Source: Sulfurimonas denitrificans DSM 1251
GTDB taxonomy: Bacteria; Campylobacterota; Campylobacteria; Campylobacterales; Sulfurimonadaceae
Direction: 5' to 3'
Length of the DNA stretch: 64,000 nt
Assembly: GCF_000012965.1 (NCBI RefSeq)
Contig: NC_007575.1
Span: 248,001-312,000, forward strand
How positions within the stretch are numbered: the first letter of the stretch is position 1; the number at the start of each line of letters is the position of its first letter. Below the pieces are notes generated by a model, which made no database searches, was not told where the DNA came from, and saw only the letters and a program-made list of their open reading frames with translations. Below are positions 46,404 through 55,710 of this stretch, in pieces. The position numbers were made by a program, and so were the translations under genes.

Positions 46404-47063
46404 TTAAAGTATTAAAATACCATTGAGCACCAAAATACCCACTATTATGAGTAAAAGCGCCGCTGCACGTTCTATAAAAAGTTTATAAAAGGAGAACTGA
46501 GCCATAAATCCCTTAATAACTTTTGATACTATGAAACCATAAAATAGTATTGAGAACATAACGGCACCTAGCCCGAAAAAGAGTCCCAACCCTATTGTGT
46601 TGTAAATATTGCTGCTGTTTGCAGCTACTGCTAAGAGTGCCATTATCGGGGCACATGGGTTTATAGACATTGTCGCACCGATAGTAAAAAAACCAAATTT
46701 ATTTAGTTTAGGTTTCTTTATTAGCGATGTTGTGTGTCCACATAAATATGACGGTTTAAAACTTTTATATAGCAAATAAGCTCCCATTCCCATGGTGCTT
46801 ATTCCAAGTATTAAACCAAATAGACTATTATCATTAAGTATCTCTTTTATCCAAGCAGAGCTCAAATATGCGATTATGGCTATAAATGTATAGCTAAATA
46901 TCCTGCCCAAACTAAAAGGCAAGATGATTCCAAGAGCCTCTTTTGTAGAGTTTGAATTACTCACAAGCAAAGGGCTAAGAAACGGCATACACGAGAACAT
47001 ACATGCTGTTGCTCCATAAGAGAGACCTATGATAAAAATCGAAAAAAAAGCAGTTGGTTCCAT
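46404..47063 (-). CDS. SafE/CcdA-like membrane protein
   Basis: 219 residues with six hydrophobic segments. The pair of intramembrane cysteine motifs ACMFSCMPFLSPLL and SINPCAPIMALL, placed in equivalent positions of two half-repeats, resembles the sulfite-exporter SafE/UreH-like and CcdA/DsbD families. Related proteins move thiol reducing power or metals such as copper or nickel across the membrane. In this operon either would fit the adjacent NosL-like domain. Function not assigned. Confidence 0.72.
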   Translation of the reverse strand: MEPTAFFSIFIIGLSYGATACMFSCMPFLSPLLVSNSNSTKEALGIILPFSLGRIFSYTFIAIIAYLSSAWIKEILNDNSLFGLILGISTMGMGAYLLYKSFKPSYLCGHTTSLIKKPKLNKFGFFTIGATMSINPCAPIMALLAVAANSSNIYNTIGLGLFFGLGAVMFSILFYGFIVSKVIKGFMAQFSFYKLFIERAAALLLIIVGILVLNGILIL

Positions 47064-47077
47064 AACTACTCTCTTCT

Positions 47078-47461
47078 TTATTGTTCTTTTTTTGTGATTA
47101 TTCCAAGATTAGTAAAATTCTTCTCTTTTAGGGCATCAAGAATAACTACAAAAAAGTCAAACTTCACATCTTTGTCACAATTTATATAAATTGGCATAGT
47201 GGTTTCATACTTAGAGAGCTCAGCTTCTACATTTTGCACAAGAACAGCTGTTTTATCAAATAAAATATCCCCGTTTTGCTTGATTGTGATAGTTAAGTTT
47301 TTTTTATTATCCTCTTTTATGGTGCTCTTTGAATTAGGCAAATCAACAGGAATAAGACCCTTTGCTACAAAAGTTGCGGTTGTTAAAACGATAACTAAAA
47401 GCACAAGCATAATATCAATAAAAGGAACTACGTTAATTGAGTCAAACTTTTTGATTTGCAT
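47078..47461 (-). CDS. exbD: Biopolymer transport protein ExbD
   Basis: 127 residues from ATG 47461 (AAGGA 6 bp upstream; an ATG at 47476 is in frame). A single N-terminal helix with the proton-path Asp in NVVPFIDIMLVLLVI and a periplasmic TolR-like domain. Partner of ExbB, overlapping it by 20 bp, and part of the motor energising TonB. Confidence 0.9.
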   Translation of the reverse strand: MQIKKFDSINVVPFIDIMLVLLVIVLTTATFVAKGLIPVDLPNSKSTIKEDNKKNLTITIKQNGDILFDKTAVLVQNVEAELSKYETTMPIYINCDKDVKFDFFVVILDALKEKNFTNLGIITKKEQ

Positions 47462-47894
47462 ATTTTTCCTTTTCATTTATATCCCAAAGAGCTAAAACAA
47501 CCTCTATTCTTCTAGCTAAATGGTTATAAAACACTGTAGCGGGGATAGCTACTAAGAGACCCATTGCAGTAGCTTTTAGCGCAAGAGCCAAAGATGTCAT
47601 AATGATTTTTGCATCCAAATTATCACTTTGCCCCATTGCATAAAAGGTGATAATTATGCCAAATACTGTTCCAAGAAGACCGATATATGGTGCATTAGAA
47701 CCAAATGTTGAGATAATGTTAATGTTATTGGTAAGAGCAATTTCCAGCTCCTCTTTAGTCTTAAAATTACGAACATCTATCCCTTTGTAAAATAGAATTC
47801 TCTCAATCCAAAACCAAAAAGCAATAAAACTCATAACTCCAAGAAGACCTATAATTCCATAATCAACAATATTTTTAAGTAGTTCTATGTTCAT
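47442..47894 (-). CDS. exbB: Biopolymer transport protein ExbB
   Basis: 150 residues, the short ExbB form with three membrane helices; conserved APYIGLLGTVFGIIITF and SLALALKATAMGLLVAIPATVFYN segments form the proton channel lining. Second gene of the operon, 20 bp after the receptor gene. Confidence 0.9.
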   Translation of the reverse strand: MNIELLKNIVDYGIIGLLGVMSFIAFWFWIERILFYKGIDVRNFKTKEELEIALTNNINIISTFGSNAPYIGLLGTVFGIIITFYAMGQSDNLDAKIIMTSLALALKATAMGLLVAIPATVFYNHLARRIEVVLALWDINEKEKYANQKV

Positions 47895-47914
47895 ATATCT
47901 GCCTTGTATTTATA

Positions 47915-50107
47915 TTAAAATTTAACCGACAACCCTGCCGTATATACTCTGCCTTGATTTACTGTAATTGATAAATCTTCGGCATTAAAAACGCCGTCTT
48001 CGTTTCTGTCGCCGCTTGATCTTGCAGTATTGTAATAACTTTTGTCAAGAACATTGTCTATTCTTGCAAATAGGCTGTACTCATAATCGCCTATTTTATT
48101 ATTATAGTTTGCAAGTAGATTTAGAGTTGCCTGACCAGGTATTTTTATCTGATTTAAGTCATCCGCATAATATGCTGATTTTGCATTGATTTCAGTTGAT
48201 AGTTTTAAATTTTTCATTGGTAAATAGTCTAAAATAAGATTTACCTGATGTTTTGAAGTTCTAGGAATTTGATTGCCTGTTACATTGAAAAATGTAAGGT
48301 TTGAGAGGTAAGCACTACCATCTAAATCAATTCCAAAGTTATCATATTTTGTATAATATGCATCAAGATATGTATACGCAAGATTAAATAATAATTTCTC
48401 CGTTGCTTTACCTTCGGCAGATAGTTCTAAGCCTCTATGTTTAGCACCTCCGACATTATCCCACATGTCATTGTTGGTGTTGTTTGTTGAACCATAATTT
48501 CCAGATGTTTTCATGATAAAATCTTCTCTATCGATTTGGAAAATTGCGGCTTCGTAATTGATTTTATTAAAGCTAGTTCTAACTCCTATCTCATAGTTAT
48601 AAGATTTTTCAGGCTTTAAATCAGGATTGTTTTGAGTATATCCCCAACTGCTTGTACTTCCAGCATATAACTGAGCGACAGTTGGCGCTCTAAAGCCTGT
48701 AGAGAAGTTTGCAAAGATATCAAAATTATCACTTACTCTATAGTTGGAACCTATTCTGTATGAGTAAATTTTGAAATCTTCTTTATAACTGTTGCTGCGG
48801 TAATCTTCATAATCGAGTTTAATCAAATCGTATCTCAAGTTTGCAGTAGCACTTAAGTTTTGAGAAAGCTGATGTTTATACTCACCATAAATAGCATAAA
48901 CATTTTCATCTGTTGTATCATCACTCTTTTTATCACCTGCTAGATAATAATTAGGGATTACTGTTCTAATACCGCGCGGATATGAGACAAGTGCCTGATT
49001 TACTCTATATGTAGATTTGTTTTCATACGTGTTAGCTCTTAAATCTAAGCCTAAAAGCGCTGCAAACTGGTTTGAAGAGGTGCGATATTCACTCTTTATA
49101 CCTCTTTGTATTTGTGCATAATCATTATTGTAAGTATAATCTTTATCATCTAAAGAAGGGTTTGAGATTCCGCTACTATCTTGTGTTTGAGGTGATGACA
49201 AATATAGGGTGTCATCTGTATAAACATATCCATTTAGAAGTAAGTTCGAGTTTGAATCAAAATCTTTTGAGTAGGTAAGAAAGAGTTTTAAAAGAGTTAC
49301 ATCGTAATTTCTCGTATAGTCTCTGCTATCTTGGTCGCCATCATAAATTGATTTAGGATTTGTTCTAGCTGCACTCTCTCCACCTACGGTTCCGTGGGTA
49401 TCTTTTTCTCTATCTGAATACTCAAACCCAAATGTAACATCAGATGTGTCATCTATGTAGTACTGTAGCTTGCCATTTAAATATTTTGCCACACTCGCCG
49501 AATCTTGCCAATAACCATCACTCTCTTTTTGGCTAGCTTGTAGATGGAAACTTAAATTATCGCTTGCATAGCCACTTCTAGCTAGTAGCTTTTGATATCC
49601 AAAACTTCCAAATTCAACAGCACCAAAATTGTTATTATACTTAGCGCCTCTTTTTGTAGTAATAATTACAGCACCTGAGAGAGCATCATCTCCAAAAAGA
49701 TAAGAAGCTCCACCTTTTATGACTTTTATACTCTCGATATTGTCAAGATCGATGTTGACGCTTCCTGTTCTCTCAAAAACAGGCACACCATCAATCACTA
49801 TCGCAACACCTGGCTTTTCACCCATATACATCTGATTTTCAACACCACGTAAGTGAATTTTTACTGTATCTCCTGATTTTACCTCTGTTGTAACACCAGG
49901 AATTGATTGTAAAATCTGCTGTATATTTTCAGTGTGTGCCATATCAACACTTTCACCGCTTATCGTAGCAGTATTTGAAACCTCTGTTTTTTTTGTATCA
50001 AATTTACTATCAATAGTTGATGACTCAACTTTGATGGTTCCTAAATCTGATGCAGCGACATTAATAGCTAACGCACAAACTATTGAGAAATAGATTTTTT
50101 TATTCAT
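47915..50107 (-). CDS. TonB-dependent outer-membrane receptor
   Basis: 730 residues: signal peptide, a TonB-box-like LGTIKVESS, plug domain (HTENIQQILQSIPGVTTEV, IHLRGVENQMYMGEKPGVAIVIDGV, IESIKVIKGGASYLFGDDALSGAVII) and a 22-strand-type barrel ending in aromatic VYTAGLSVKF. Receptors of this class import siderophores, cobalamin, haem, copper or nickel chelates. The ligand is not evident. It heads a tightly packed operon containing its own ExbBD and TonB, preceded by an 11-bp direct-repeat promoter. Confidence 0.9.
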   Translation of the reverse strand: MNKKIYFSIVCALAINVAASDLGTIKVESSTIDSKFDTKKTEVSNTATISGESVDMAHTENIQQILQSIPGVTTEVKSGDTVKIHLRGVENQMYMGEKPGVAIVIDGVPVFERTGSVNIDLDNIESIKVIKGGASYLFGDDALSGAVIITTKRGAKYNNNFGAVEFGSFGYQKLLARSGYASDNLSFHLQASQKESDGYWQDSASVAKYLNGKLQYYIDDTSDVTFGFEYSDREKDTHGTVGGESAARTNPKSIYDGDQDSRDYTRNYDVTLLKLFLTYSKDFDSNSNLLLNGYVYTDDTLYLSSPQTQDSSGISNPSLDDKDYTYNNDYAQIQRGIKSEYRTSSNQFAALLGLDLRANTYENKSTYRVNQALVSYPRGIRTVIPNYYLAGDKKSDDTTDENVYAIYGEYKHQLSQNLSATANLRYDLIKLDYEDYRSNSYKEDFKIYSYRIGSNYRVSDNFDIFANFSTGFRAPTVAQLYAGSTSSWGYTQNNPDLKPEKSYNYEIGVRTSFNKINYEAAIFQIDREDFIMKTSGNYGSTNNTNNDMWDNVGGAKHRGLELSAEGKATEKLLFNLAYTYLDAYYTKYDNFGIDLDGSAYLSNLTFFNVTGNQIPRTSKHQVNLILDYLPMKNLKLSTEINAKSAYYADDLNQIKIPGQATLNLLANYNNKIGDYEYSLFARIDNVLDKSYYNTARSSGDRNEDGVFNAEDLSITVNQGRVYTAGLSVKF

Positions 50108-50150
50108 TATTTAACCTTCACTTAAGATATTGACCTAAATTCTAAGATGA

Positions 50151-50186
50151 AGTATAATAATTAATTGTTAATTTTATGTTAATTTT
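50151..50186 (-). promoter_or_regulatory. Direct-repeat promoter of the TonB/iron-sulfur operon
   Basis: On the minus strand AAAATTAACA occurs twice (50177-50186 and 50166-50175) with 11-bp period, followed after 9 bp by TATACT (50151-50156), 44 bp before the receptor start. The same activator geometry as the sox promoter but with a different repeat, so a different OmpR-type regulator is expected. No such regulator gene is adjacent. I see no clear Fur box. Confidence 0.5.
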
Positions 50187-50259
50187 TAATTATAAGATAA
50201 CTTTAATAAAAAGAGGACTGCTCTATTAAGTTAGAATGGTTGTTTTCTTCAGTGATAGT

Positions 50260-50826
50260 TTAAAACAGAGTAGGTGTTACAAGAGTGTTTAGTGCTTTAA
50301 GCTTATAACTTTTTCTATGAATTTCGCAGTATCCATACTTTTTAATCATCTCTACATGTAGAGCAGTTCCATAACCCTTATGCTTTTGAAATTGATACTG
50401 TGGATATTTTTTAGCGTCATTGATAATATTTCTATCATGTGTTACTTTGGCTAAAATTGAAGCAGCACTAACCTCTGGAATTTTACCATCAGCTTTTATC
50501 ATAGTAGGAAGGTTGTTTATACCAAAGTTTGTATTTCCATCAAATAGGTACTCCTTACATGTAAGATTTTTCATAATCTCAAGAAGAGCTTTTTTCATAC
50601 ATATAGAGATGCCGTTATCATCTATCTCTTTAGCGCTAAACTTAACTATATGGTAAGAAGAATTTTTGATAATTATCTCATAAAGAGCTTCTCTTTTTTT
50701 TTCGTTTAGCTTTTTAGAGTCGTTTAAACCATCTACATGTGAGTTTAAAATACATCCAGCAACCACTAAATCTCCAGCAATTGGTCCACGCCCAGCTTCG
50801 TCAATTCCACATAAGTTAAGAGTCAT
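50260..50826 (-). CDS. rnhB: Ribonuclease HII
   Basis: 188 residues from ATG 50826, the usual length; an upstream in-frame ATG would add 18 atypical residues. Removes RNA and single ribonucleotides from DNA. Active-site motifs are CGIDEAGRGPIAGDLVVAG (Asp-Glu), LFDGNTNFG and ASILAKVTHD with a catalytic Asp. Its start overlaps the end of the sensor-kinase gene by 11 bp, so it is the last gene of the signalling operon, probably by chance of gene packing. Confidence 0.92.
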   Translation of the reverse strand: MTLNLCGIDEAGRGPIAGDLVVAGCILNSHVDGLNDSKKLNEKKREALYEIIIKNSSYHIVKFSAKEIDDNGISICMKKALLEIMKNLTCKEYLFDGNTNFGINNLPTMIKADGKIPEVSAASILAKVTHDRNIINDAKKYPQYQFQKHKGYGTALHVEMIKKYGYCEIHRKSYKLKALNTLVTPTLF

Positions 50827-52396
50827 CTTGCAGCTTTGACCTCTTTGGAATATATACTTCAAAAATAGCACCCTTTTCATAGTTACGTGCTAAAATTTCT
50901 CCACCATGATCTTGCATGATTCTTTTTGCAACATTGAGTCCTATCCCAATACCACCCTCTACTTTAGTGCTTTGAAAAGGATTAAAGATATGAGGCATTA
51001 TCCCCTCATCTATACCGCCTCCATTATCTTTAAAGCTAACTACAACATACTCATCGTCATCTCTTAGCGAGATGTTTAGCTCTCTTGCATCAAAAGGTTG
51101 ATTTAATTTAAGTGCATCAAGCGCATTATTTATGATGATAATAAAAACCTGCTCTATTCTCTGTTTTTGAATAGGGGCTATAAAGCTATATCTATTTTTA
51201 TCCATGCTAATTTTAAAAGGGCTGTTTTGCACGCTGATATAAGATGCTTTTGTATAGGATAGTATAAGCGCTGTAATAAGAGATGAATAGACATTACTCT
51301 CTTGTGCCATCCCTTTTGCCTGTGATGCCATCTCTCTCATGGATTCTACTATGGAAGAGATTCTATTAACACCCTCAAGTATCACTTTGCTATCTTCTTG
51401 AAGATAGTTTTTTTGTTTTATCTCATCATCTAAATCTTTAATATCATGCATCATAAGTTCAAGATTACCTTTTATGTAAGTAAGTGGAGTATTTATTTCA
51501 TGAGTAATTCCCGCTGCCATCTTGCCAATAATAGAAAATCTCTCCTCTAAAAGCCTCTCTTTTTCCCGCTCTTGCTTGAGCTGAATATTTTTTTCAATTT
51601 CCTCTTTTACTCTTTTTTTAAGGAGCTCTTTTTTTGCATAAAGTTCTGTTATGTCTTGTTTTAATGATATACATTCAACTATCTCGTCATTTTCATCTAA
51701 AATAGGGGCGATTACACTACTTTCGTAGTAAGAGTCGCCATTTTTTCTTCTATTTTTTATATGACCTCGCCATATTTTTTTATCTCTTAATGTTGAGTAA
51801 ATCTCTTCATAAAACTCTTTTGAGTTATCTGGATGGCTGATAATAGTATGATTTTTTCCTAAAAGTTCATCTTTTGAATATCCAGACATGTCACAAAAAG
51901 GATTATTTACATAAGTTATGATTCCATTTATATCTGTTTTGGTTACAGAAGAGCTAATATCTATAATGCTTTTGTACTGCTCTAAGAGTTTTTGCTTATT
52001 TTTAAACTCTCTTTGAAACATAATTTTTTCTATATATTTAGTTAATATTTTTTCAACTCTATTAAGTGAAAGAGGCTTAAAGAGACAACCCTCTATACCG
52101 ATATCAACAGCGGCTTCTGTTACATTTTTTTCGAAATTAGAAGTTATAAGAAGTATAGGAGTATTTTCATCTAAAGCTTTAATAGCTCTTGACATCTCAA
52201 GTCCATCCATAATTGGCATATTTAAATCACTCAGGACAATGTCAGGTTTATGTATGTTATATTTTAAAAGTCCATCTTTGCCATTATTTGCTACATAAAC
52301 ATCCTTAAACATATTAGATGTTAAAAAATCAGAAATTTGAGCTCTAACCTCTTTATCATCTTCAACAAAAAGGATAGATATATCATTTGATACCAT
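50816..52396 (-). CDS. Cytosolic REC-PAS histidine kinase
   Basis: 526 residues, no membrane helix. N-terminal receiver (VEDDKE, Asp57 in IVLSDLNMP), PAS/PAC domain (about 140-255; ITYVNNPFCDMSGYSKDELLG, WRGHIKNRRKNG), coiled coil, then kinase core with His near 299 (AGITHEINTPLTYIKGN), N box NNALDALK and G boxes DNGGGID and GIGIGLNVAKR. Placed after a CheY-like gene (1-bp overlap) and a cytosolic chemoreceptor, so the three probably form one pathway. Confidence 0.87.
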   Translation of the reverse strand: MVSNDISILFVEDDKEVRAQISDFLTSNMFKDVYVANNGKDGLLKYNIHKPDIVLSDLNMPIMDGLEMSRAIKALDENTPILLITSNFEKNVTEAAVDIGIEGCLFKPLSLNRVEKILTKYIEKIMFQREFKNKQKLLEQYKSIIDISSSVTKTDINGIITYVNNPFCDMSGYSKDELLGKNHTIISHPDNSKEFYEEIYSTLRDKKIWRGHIKNRRKNGDSYYESSVIAPILDENDEIVECISLKQDITELYAKKELLKKRVKEEIEKNIQLKQEREKERLLEERFSIIGKMAAGITHEINTPLTYIKGNLELMMHDIKDLDDEIKQKNYLQEDSKVILEGVNRISSIVESMREMASQAKGMAQESNVYSSLITALILSYTKASYISVQNSPFKISMDKNRYSFIAPIQKQRIEQVFIIIINNALDALKLNQPFDARELNISLRDDDEYVVVSFKDNGGGIDEGIMPHIFNPFQSTKVEGGIGIGLNVAKRIMQDHGGEILARNYEKGAIFEVYIPKRSKLQDDS

Positions 52397-52761
52397 TAAT
52401 TTTTTCTCAAAACTTCTTTGATTTTTTTGCTAAGTACATCAAGTGACGCAAATGGTTTCATAACATAATCAGTTGCTCCATATCTGTGTGCATTGAGCAC
52501 TTTATCGAGAGTTGAGTATGCAATCATCATAAGAACTTTTGTTTTTGGATTTACTTCAAGTAGTTTTGGAAGTGCATCTAAACCGTTCATTTGAGGCATC
52601 ATAATATCAAGAAGTATTAAATCTGTATCTTTTGGAAGTGAAGCGATAGCATTAATTGGATTACTAAACGTTTTTACTTTGTACTCACTATCACGAGACA
52701 AATGTCTCTCTAGCATATTTAATATATCACTCTCATCATCTATAATAACTATATTTTTCAC
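52396..52761 (-). CDS. CheY-like single-domain response regulator
   Basis: 121 residues: receiver only, with VIIDDESD, phospho-acceptor Asp52 ([13 protein letters not shown]) and Lys in VMKPFAS. No output domain, so it likely acts by protein contact or as a phosphate relay to the kinase encoded downstream. Overlaps both neighbours (4 bp with the chemoreceptor gene, 1 bp with the kinase gene). Confidence 0.88.
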   Translation of the reverse strand: MKNIVIIDDESDILNMLERHLSRDSEYKVKTFSNPINAIASLPKDTDLILLDIMMPQMNGLDALPKLLEVNPKTKVLMMIAYSTLDKVLNAHRYGATDYVMKPFASLDVLSKKIKEVLRKN

Positions 52762-54086
52762 TTTTTTTCTCCTGTTTTAAATAGTGTTTTTGCCGCCAAA
52801 TGCATCATCTCTTTAGCTTTTTCTTCGACCAAGGCATCAAGATATTTAAATACATCATCACTCGCTCGCTCTATTGCATGAATACGTTTTTCAATAATCT
52901 CTTTTGAGCATACAACTTTATCCTCACCACACTCAGATGCAAGTAGGTTTGCTTGCTCATGCACTATGGCGTGAGGAGTCTCTAGTTTCGCATAAGATGG
53001 CATTTTCGAGAAGTTATCTTTACCTATGCCGCTGCTATACCACTTGCCCAATCTGCACTCTGTGTGAGAGGTACTCTTAAAGTTATTCTCTTCACCAAAA
53101 ATAAGAGCATAAACGTTATGTTTGTAGATAACATGATCAATTTTTGCCAAAGATGCAAAAATTTTATCGCTTATATGTTCAACTTCATATTGACTTCTTG
53201 AAGCGTTCTCTTCAAAAGATTTGATTTTTAGACTTACATCCTCTATCTTCACTTTGGTATCTATTACTATGTTATTCACTTCATTGGTATTTGTTTGCGC
53301 TTCATTCGTCTCTTGTTGCATAGCTTTAACAACAAGTGAGATATCTTTAGTAGCAGATTGCGTTTTTTCAGCTAACTTTCTCACTTCATCAGCAACAACT
53401 GCAAATCCTCTTCCATGCTCGCCTGCGCGGGCTGCTTCAATAGCAGCATTAAGCGCTAGCAAGTTTGTCTGATCTGCTATGTCTTGGATAAGTGTAATAA
53501 CTGTTGAAATTTCACCACTTCTTTGGTTGAGTGAGTCCATGCCAGTTATGTTGAGTTGTGTATTTTGGCTTAGTTTATCCATTGCTTGTGCAGATTGCTG
53601 TATTAGGAAAAGTCCATCTTTGGAATCATTTGCTACCTCTACAGATTCACTCTTCATAACTTTTAATTCTTCAAGCATTTGAGAGAATGTTTTTTGAGTA
53701 TCTGTGAGCGCTGCTGTTATAGCTTTTTGATGAAGAGTTAAGATGTCACTCTCACGAGTATCACGCATATCGGTTTTAGTTATTCTATACATGTAAGCAC
53801 TATTGTCATCTGTTTTTTTAGAAACAACTTTTCCACTGCAATCATTGAGTGAAATAGTGCTACTACTTTTTTGAAGTTCTTTATATAGTGCACTACTGTC
53901 TTTAATCTGTGAGAGAGCCTTCTCATTTTGAAAAAGAGTAGAGCCATCAGCAGCAAATACTATAAGCATCTCCTCTTGAGAAAATTTGGCTATCTCTTTA
54001 TAGAACGCTAGTGACTCTTTTAAAGAAGATATCTCATCTTCCAACTCTTTAGTTCTATTCTTATCACTATTTTTTGAAAAAAACAT
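52758..54086 (-). CDS. Cytosolic chemoreceptor with C-terminal CZB zinc domain
   Basis: 442 residues without membrane segments. N-terminal coiled coil and a degenerate PAS-like region ([21 protein letters not shown]), signalling hairpin with [20 protein letters not shown], and a CZB domain (about 305-410) showing the zinc ligands: His in [17 protein letters not shown], Cys in ECRLGKWY, and His residues in [13 protein letters not shown] domains sense zinc and hypochlorous acid in other bacteria. First gene of the signalling operon. Confidence 0.88.
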   Translation of the reverse strand: MFFSKNSDKNRTKELEDEISSLKESLAFYKEIAKFSQEEMLIVFAADGSTLFQNEKALSQIKDSSALYKELQKSSSTISLNDCSGKVVSKKTDDNSAYMYRITKTDMRDTRESDILTLHQKAITAALTDTQKTFSQMLEELKVMKSESVEVANDSKDGLFLIQQSAQAMDKLSQNTQLNITGMDSLNQRSGEISTVITLIQDIADQTNLLALNAAIEAARAGEHGRGFAVVADEVRKLAEKTQSATKDISLVVKAMQQETNEAQTNTNEVNNIVIDTKVKIEDVSLKIKSFEENASRSQYEVEHISDKIFASLAKIDHVIYKHNVYALIFGEENNFKSTSHTECRLGKWYSSGIGKDNFSKMPSYAKLETPHAIVHEQANLLASECGEDKVVCSKEIIEKRIHAIERASDDVFKYLDALVEEKAKEMMHLAAKTLFKTGEKK

Positions 54087-54169
54087 AAATCACAACCCCT
54101 TTTTTTGGTCGTTAATTTTATCACAGTTTTATATCTATCTGCTAAGAATAATAGAAAATAACTCAACTT

Positions 54170-55234
54170 TTAGTCACTTATTGCCCAAATATCAAAGGGA
54201 ATCATCTCAACACGTGAGAGTGGATGGCTCATTCTTCCCTCAGTACTCATAGTGATTGCAGTAACTTTCTTAATTTGATAGGTAAATAAAAAAGCCTCTA
54301 TTGCTTCCATTTTTTTAAAAAGTATTCTCTCATCAGCAAATGGCATCCCCAGAATTACTTCATCACATGAGGGAAGATAAAAATCTATATTTTCATCATA
54401 AAACGCATCTCGATTAGACTTTAGAAGTTCTAGATATATCATATTTTCAAAGAGCTTGCTAAATTGCTTCTCTATTGTGAGAGCAGATTTTAAAGATATG
54501 TCACATAAATATATCTTCCTTATTGCCTTTGGATGGGCAACTTTTTGAAGTTGATGAATATATCCTTTTGAGCTAAGAAGTTCAAACGCCATATAGAGAC
54601 TATTTTTAGAAATTTTTTGTGTCTGTTTTAATCGTTCATATATAGAGTAAGGTGATATTTTTTGTGCCATCATTTTTGTGCAGAAAATCAGTATCTCTAG
54701 TTCTGTCGAAGTTAGATTGTTTTTTAAAATTTTTTGAAGATACAGCGCTCTCTCATCAGAGCTTACTTTATGCATAGAGGGAAAGCCTCCAAGTTTAAAA
54801 AAATGGTTTAGGGCTGTTGAATCATACTTGTACTCGTAGGTCAAAAACTCTTCATAGTCAAGAGGATATAATTTTAGAGTTGTTAAAAAATCTAATTCAT
54901 AATGTACTTCACAACAGATTATAAGCTGAGCAACATTTACTATATTTACAGAAGGTGTGTAGTTATCAAGAACAAGCGTACTTATTTTGTTGTTTGTACA
55001 AAAATTACCGAGAGTTTTGTTTAATCTATCTTTATCTATACGCAAATCTTTGCAATCAATATATAAATAACTACTTTTTTTAAGACCTAAAAGATAATTT
55101 TTTACAAGTTTAGTTTTTCCGCTTTGAGTGATTCCATTTATTTGATAACTATCTTTATCTAAAAAAAGCTTTCTTGTATGAAACTTTTCTAAATTTATAT
55201 CAATTTTATATAGCTCTTCTAATAATATTTCCAT
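54170..55234 (-). CDS. AAA_14/DUF4143-type ATPase
   Basis: 354 residues with Walker A INGITQSGKTKLV, Walker B-like STLVLDNYTP, a central winged-helix-like segment (SKNSLYMAFELLSSKGYIHQL) and a DUF4143-like C-terminus (FSKLFENMIYLELLKSNRDAFYDENIDFYLP) reminiscent of a restriction-endonuclease-like fold. Such ATPases are common mobile accessory genes in bacteria and archaea with unknown role. It is monocistronic and divergent from the S10 operon. Confidence 0.7.
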   Translation of the reverse strand: MEILLEELYKIDINLEKFHTRKLFLDKDSYQINGITQSGKTKLVKNYLLGLKKSSYLYIDCKDLRIDKDRLNKTLGNFCTNNKISTLVLDNYTPSVNIVNVAQLIICCEVHYELDFLTTLKLYPLDYEEFLTYEYKYDSTALNHFFKLGGFPSMHKVSSDERALYLQKILKNNLTSTELEILIFCTKMMAQKISPYSIYERLKQTQKISKNSLYMAFELLSSKGYIHQLQKVAHPKAIRKIYLCDISLKSALTIEKQFSKLFENMIYLELLKSNRDAFYDENIDFYLPSCDEVILGMPFADERILFKKMEAIEAFLFTYQIKKVTAITMSTEGRMSHPLSRVEMIPFDIWAISD

Positions 55235-55306
55235 GTTGCAATTTTACCATTTCCTTTTTAAAAGGAAATAAATTTATATATATTTTAAAATTTAGTCCAT
55301 ATATTC

Positions 55307-55368
55307 TTGAATTAAAGAGATACTTTGGATACAATTCCGCTCCCTTAAATAGTTAGGCTAGACCTGAC
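55307..55368 (+). promoter_or_regulatory. S10 operon promoter and short leader
   Basis: TTGAAT (55307-55312), 17 bp, TACAAT (55330-55335): a near-ideal housekeeping promoter 54 bp before rpsJ. The leader has a small stem GTTAGG/CCTGAC (55352-55368); it is too short for an E. coli-type L4-responsive leader. Confidence 0.75.
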
Positions 55369-55389
55369 GAGTTCTTTAGAAGGAAAAAC

Positions 55390-55701
55390 ATGGAAAAAAT
55401 TCGTTTAAAATTGAAAGCTTATGATCATCGTGTACTTGATAGATCTGTAGCATCAATCGTAGAGGCTGTTAAGCGTACAGGCGCGGTAATTCGTGGTCCG
55501 ATACCTTTACCAACAAAGATTCGTAAATATACAGTTATCAAATCTCCACACGTAAACAAAAGTTCACGTGAGCAGTTTGAAATTCGTATGCACGCTAGAG
55601 TAATTGATATTGTTTCAGCAACGCCTGAAACAGTAGATTCTCTAATGAAACTTGATCTTGCACCTGAAGTGGATGTTGAAGTCCGCTCTATGGATAAGTA
55701 A
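55390..55701 (+). CDS. rpsJ: 30S ribosomal protein S10
   Basis: 103 residues, full length, with [20 protein letters not shown] and [20 protein letters not shown]. 30S head protein, also the NusE antitermination factor. First gene of the operon; AGAAGGA 9 bp before the start. Confidence 0.98.
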
Positions 55702-55710
55702 GGAGCTGGT

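Noticed and set aside
9165-53800. The palindrome ACATGT recurs many times across genes and gaps
   Set aside because: In DNA this AT-rich a six-base word of this composition is expected roughly twenty times in 64 kb, about what is seen by eye; occurrences are mostly inside genes and not aligned with promoters.
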